Shown: positions 5,433-6,989 of the stretch, piece after piece
How positions within the stretch are numbered: the stretch's first letter is position 1
Layout of the letters: every line of letters starts with the position of its first letter
Assembly (NCBI GenBank): GCA_031259095.1
Contig: JAIRLW010000209.1
Location: forward strand, 1 to 6,989
Direction of reading: 5' to 3'
From: Planctomycetaceae bacterium
GTDB lineage: Bacteria > Planctomycetota > Planctomycetia > Pirellulales > Thermoguttaceae
DNA: 6,989 nt
Program-made: the position numbers and the translations under genes
Notes under the pieces: generated by a model
Told to the model about the DNA's origin: nothing
Seen by the model: only the letters and a program-made list of their open reading frames with translations
The model's database searches: none

Positions 5433-6260
5433 ATGGGTATTATTGCTATTCAGTATCAAACGGCTAATGATTCGCCGCTTCTTGTCGCGTTTAACCGAGA
5501 GGAACGAATTAGCCGTTCATCGCAGGCTCCGCGTATCCAATCGGGTCGTCCCCGCGTTGTTTGCGGGATTGACCGCAAAGACGGCGGAACATGGGCAGGA
5601 GTCAATCAGCACGGTCTTTTTGTTGCTGTTGTTAATTGTCCGAAACGGTCAGTTCCGTTTGAACCGCGTTCACGCGGATTGCTTTGCAGAGAACTTTTAG
5701 CGGCAAAGGATGCGGAAGAAGCATTAGAAAAAGCGTTTCAGGAACTTTCGACCGGTTGTTATGCTGGAGGAAATTTTCTTTGTGTTGATCGTTTCAGCGG
5801 CGGTGTGGCTTATAGCGGAGACGAAGTTGAAATCGAAAAGTTGCGACCCGGTTTGCATCTTCTTACCGCAAACAGATTAAACGATTACAACGATCCGCGT
5901 CAAGAATTTGTGCGGCGACTTTTGACCCTGCAACGTCTTGATTCGGCGGTTTCATTTCTAGCGGTTGCCAGCCGGACATTTTCCCGTAAACCGGATGAAT
6001 ATGGAAAACGCGGCATTGTGATTGATGAACAGGATTTTGGTACAGTTTCCTCAATGCTTCTTTCTCTAACGGAACGCACACAACGTTCTATTATGCAGTA
6101 CGCCGCCGGGCCGCCGAATGAAAAACCGTATGAAGATATTTCGGCATTGCTTCGTCAAGTTCTTTCAACAGAGCGGGCGAACCGTGCCGCCGCAGCCGCC
6201 AAAGAAGCCGCAGCCGCAGCAGCAGCTACCGCAACAACAACGACAACAACAACAACGTGA
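5433..6260 (+). CDS. NRDE/TANGO2-family protein with low-complexity C-terminal tail
   Basis: The 275-residue product matches the NRDE (TANGO2) family, a fold related to Ntn hydrolases whose bacterial role is not firmly known; eukaryotic TANGO2 is linked to lipid and haem handling. Visible landmarks are AFNREERISR (19-28, the NRDE motif as NREE), GGTWAGVNQHGLF (51-63), SRGLLCREL (80-88), GGNFLCVD (112-119), FGTVSS (202-207) and PYEDISALLRQVL (232-244). Most family members I recall begin Met-Cys, the candidate nucleophile; this one begins Met-Gly, which may mean loss of any such activity. After about residue 250 the protein becomes an Ala then Thr run encoded by GCN/ACN triplets. The tail reads in the next frame as a Pro/Gln-rich sequence ending at a TAA at 6280-6282, so the annotated C-terminus may be a frameshift artefact or mutation. 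The ATG at 5433 has only A-rich sequence upstream. It converges on hemE with a 45-base gap. Confidence 0.88.
   Translation: MGIIAIQYQTANDSPLLVAFNREERISRSSQAPRIQSGRPRVVCGIDRKDGGTWAGVNQHGLFVAVVNCPKRSVPFEPRSRGLLCRELLAAKDAEEALEKAFQELSTGCYAGGNFLCVDRFSGGVAYSGDEVEIEKLRPGLHLLTANRLNDYNDPRQEFVRRLLTLQRLDSAVSFLAVASRTFSRKPDEYGKRGIVIDEQDFGTVSSMLLSLTERTQRSIMQYAAGPPNEKPYEDISALLRQVLSTERANRAAAAAKEAAAAAAATATTTTTTTT
6186..6257 (+). repeat. Triplet-repeat tract at the 3' end of the NRDE gene
   Basis: About 24 triplets, first GCC/GCA then ACA/ACG, form an imperfect microsatellite, clearest as CAA CAA CAA CGA CAA CAA CAA CAA in the +1 frame. It encodes Ala/Thr in the annotated frame and Gln/Pro in the +1 frame. 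Such tracts change length by replication slippage without changing frame. Confidence 0.85.
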
Positions 6261-6275
6261 ACAGAAACAAAAAAT

Positions 6276-6295
6276 GATTTAAGAAGATTTAAGAA
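6276..6295. repeat. Tandem 10-base repeat GATTTAAGAA, two units
   Basis: GATTTAAGAA occurs at 6276-6285 and again at 6286-6295, in the short gap between the convergent NRDE and hemE genes. The first copy overlaps the alternative TAA stop (6280-6282). No terminator stem is visible in this gap. Confidence 0.8.
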
Positions 6296-6305
6296 AAAGT
6301 ACAGA

Positions 6306-6989
6306 TTATCGGACGACTCCAAATTCATGAACGGCTTCCACCAGAGTGATTGCGTTTTCGACAGGAGTTTGCGGCATGATCCCGTGTCCGAGATTGAAAA
6401 TAAATCCCGGACGCCGTTCAACTTGGCGTAAAATATGTTGAACCGATTGACGAATAATGTCGTGATTGGTCAGCAAAATAGCCGGATCAAGATTTCCCTG
6501 AACAGCATAATCCGAACCAACAATATTCCACGCCTGATCAATAGCAATCCGCCAATCAATTCCAATCACATGTCCACCGGCATCCCGAATATCCGGCAAT
6601 AAAACAGGATTTCCCGGTCCGAAATGAATAATAGGCGTTCCCGGTATGATTAAATCAATCAACATTCGGGAATAAGGTTTTACATATTTTTTGTAATCTT
6701 CATCGGAAAGGCAACCCACCCAACTGTCGAATATCTGAACAATTTGAACACCGGCATTGATTTGACTGTTAAGATACCGTGCGGTTGAGACGGCAAACTT
6801 TCTCATTATTTCCTGCCATTCATTGGGGCAAACATGCATGAATGCTTTAACCTGCCGGAAATTCCGGCTGCTATTACCTTCAATTGCATAAGCAGCCAGA
6901 GTGAACGGAGCGCCGGCAAAACCAATCAGCGGTAATGAATCGTCAAGACCTTCACGAGTGTATCGAATGGTGTTCATCACAAATTCCAA
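6306..6989 (-). CDS. hemE: Uroporphyrinogen decarboxylase, C-terminal two thirds (cut by window edge)
   Basis: HemE decarboxylates the four acetate side chains of uroporphyrinogen III to methyl groups, giving coproporphyrinogen III in cytoplasmic haem synthesis. The visible 227 residues read leftward from the window end to a TAA at 6308-6306; full enzymes are about 340-360 residues, so the N-terminal third lies outside. Key features are GFAGAPFTLAAYAIEG (23-38) with the active-site Tyr34, IFDSWVGCLS (87-96) with Ser89, HFGPG (122-126), VQGNLDP (163-169) and NLGHGIMPQTP (199-209) with His202. These correspond to the human Tyr164, Ser219 and His339. The conserved Arg and Asp residues of the N-terminal part cannot be checked. 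The codon at the edge is TTG and is most likely internal Leu, not a start. It is convergent with the NRDE gene, and its operon partners lie outside the window. Confidence 0.95.
   Translation of the reverse strand: MEFVMNTIRYTREGLDDSLPLIGFAGAPFTLAAYAIEGNSSRNFRQVKAFMHVCPNEWQEIMRKFAVSTARYLNSQINAGVQIVQIFDSWVGCLSDEDYKKYVKPYSRMLIDLIIPGTPIIHFGPGNPVLLPDIRDAGGHVIGIDWRIAIDQAWNIVGSDYAVQGNLDPAILLTNHDIIRQSVQHILRQVERRPGFIFNLGHGIMPQTPVENAITLVEAVHEFGVVR

Noticed and set aside
6155..6421. Minus-strand frame spanning the NRDE tail and hemE end
   Set aside because: Its Ala/Val run is only the antisense of the triplet repeat, and it overlaps hemE in a different frame.

Overview
The window looks like chromosomal DNA of a planctomycete-like bacterium. 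It has moderate to low G+C, coding regions are mostly intact, and intergenic regions are AT-rich. None of the starts has a clear Shine-Dalgarno sequence, and one gene seems to use TTG. The lineage is inferred from three protein styles: the HemE, the NREE-type NRDE/TANGO2 protein, and the large exported protein with two trypsin-like domains. No database search was possible.

Layout, left to right. (1) Bases 1-121 are an upstream edge with a possible divergent, truncated reading frame on the minus strand. (2) 122-3019 (+) encodes a secreted ~965-residue protein: an intact HtrA-like serine protease domain, a PDZ-like domain, a charged linker, an unassigned middle domain, a second trypsin-fold domain in which all three catalytic residues are replaced, and a C-terminal PDZ domain. 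(3) 3095-3484 (+) is a 129-residue remnant of a nucleotide-sugar dehydrogenase, in which the first Rossmann motif is fused in frame to the C-terminal domain. (4) 3485-3729 is an AT-rich spacer with small repeats. (5) 3730-4797 (-) is a membrane-anchored alpha/beta-hydrolase-fold protein whose nucleophile serine and catalytic histidine appear to be missing. (6) 4798-5432 is a 635-base non-coding region holding a nested palindromic element, a 17-base palindrome, a possible RNA pseudoknot and a terminator-like hairpin. (7) 5433-6260 (+) is an NRDE/TANGO2-family protein ending in a triplet-repeat tail. (8) 6306-6989 (-) is the C-terminal two thirds of uroporphyrinogen decarboxylase (hemE), cut by the window edge and convergent with the NRDE gene.

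The genes do not form an obvious pathway. Only hemE has a well-defined biochemical role. A shared theme is catalytic loss on a preserved fold: a dead second protease domain, a dead-looking hydrolase and a dehydrogenase lacking its catalytic core. The region otherwise looks like a mix of core genes and decaying or repurposed ones, separated by repeat-bearing spacers. I see no CRISPR array, tRNA, rRNA, complete insertion sequence or recognised defence system.
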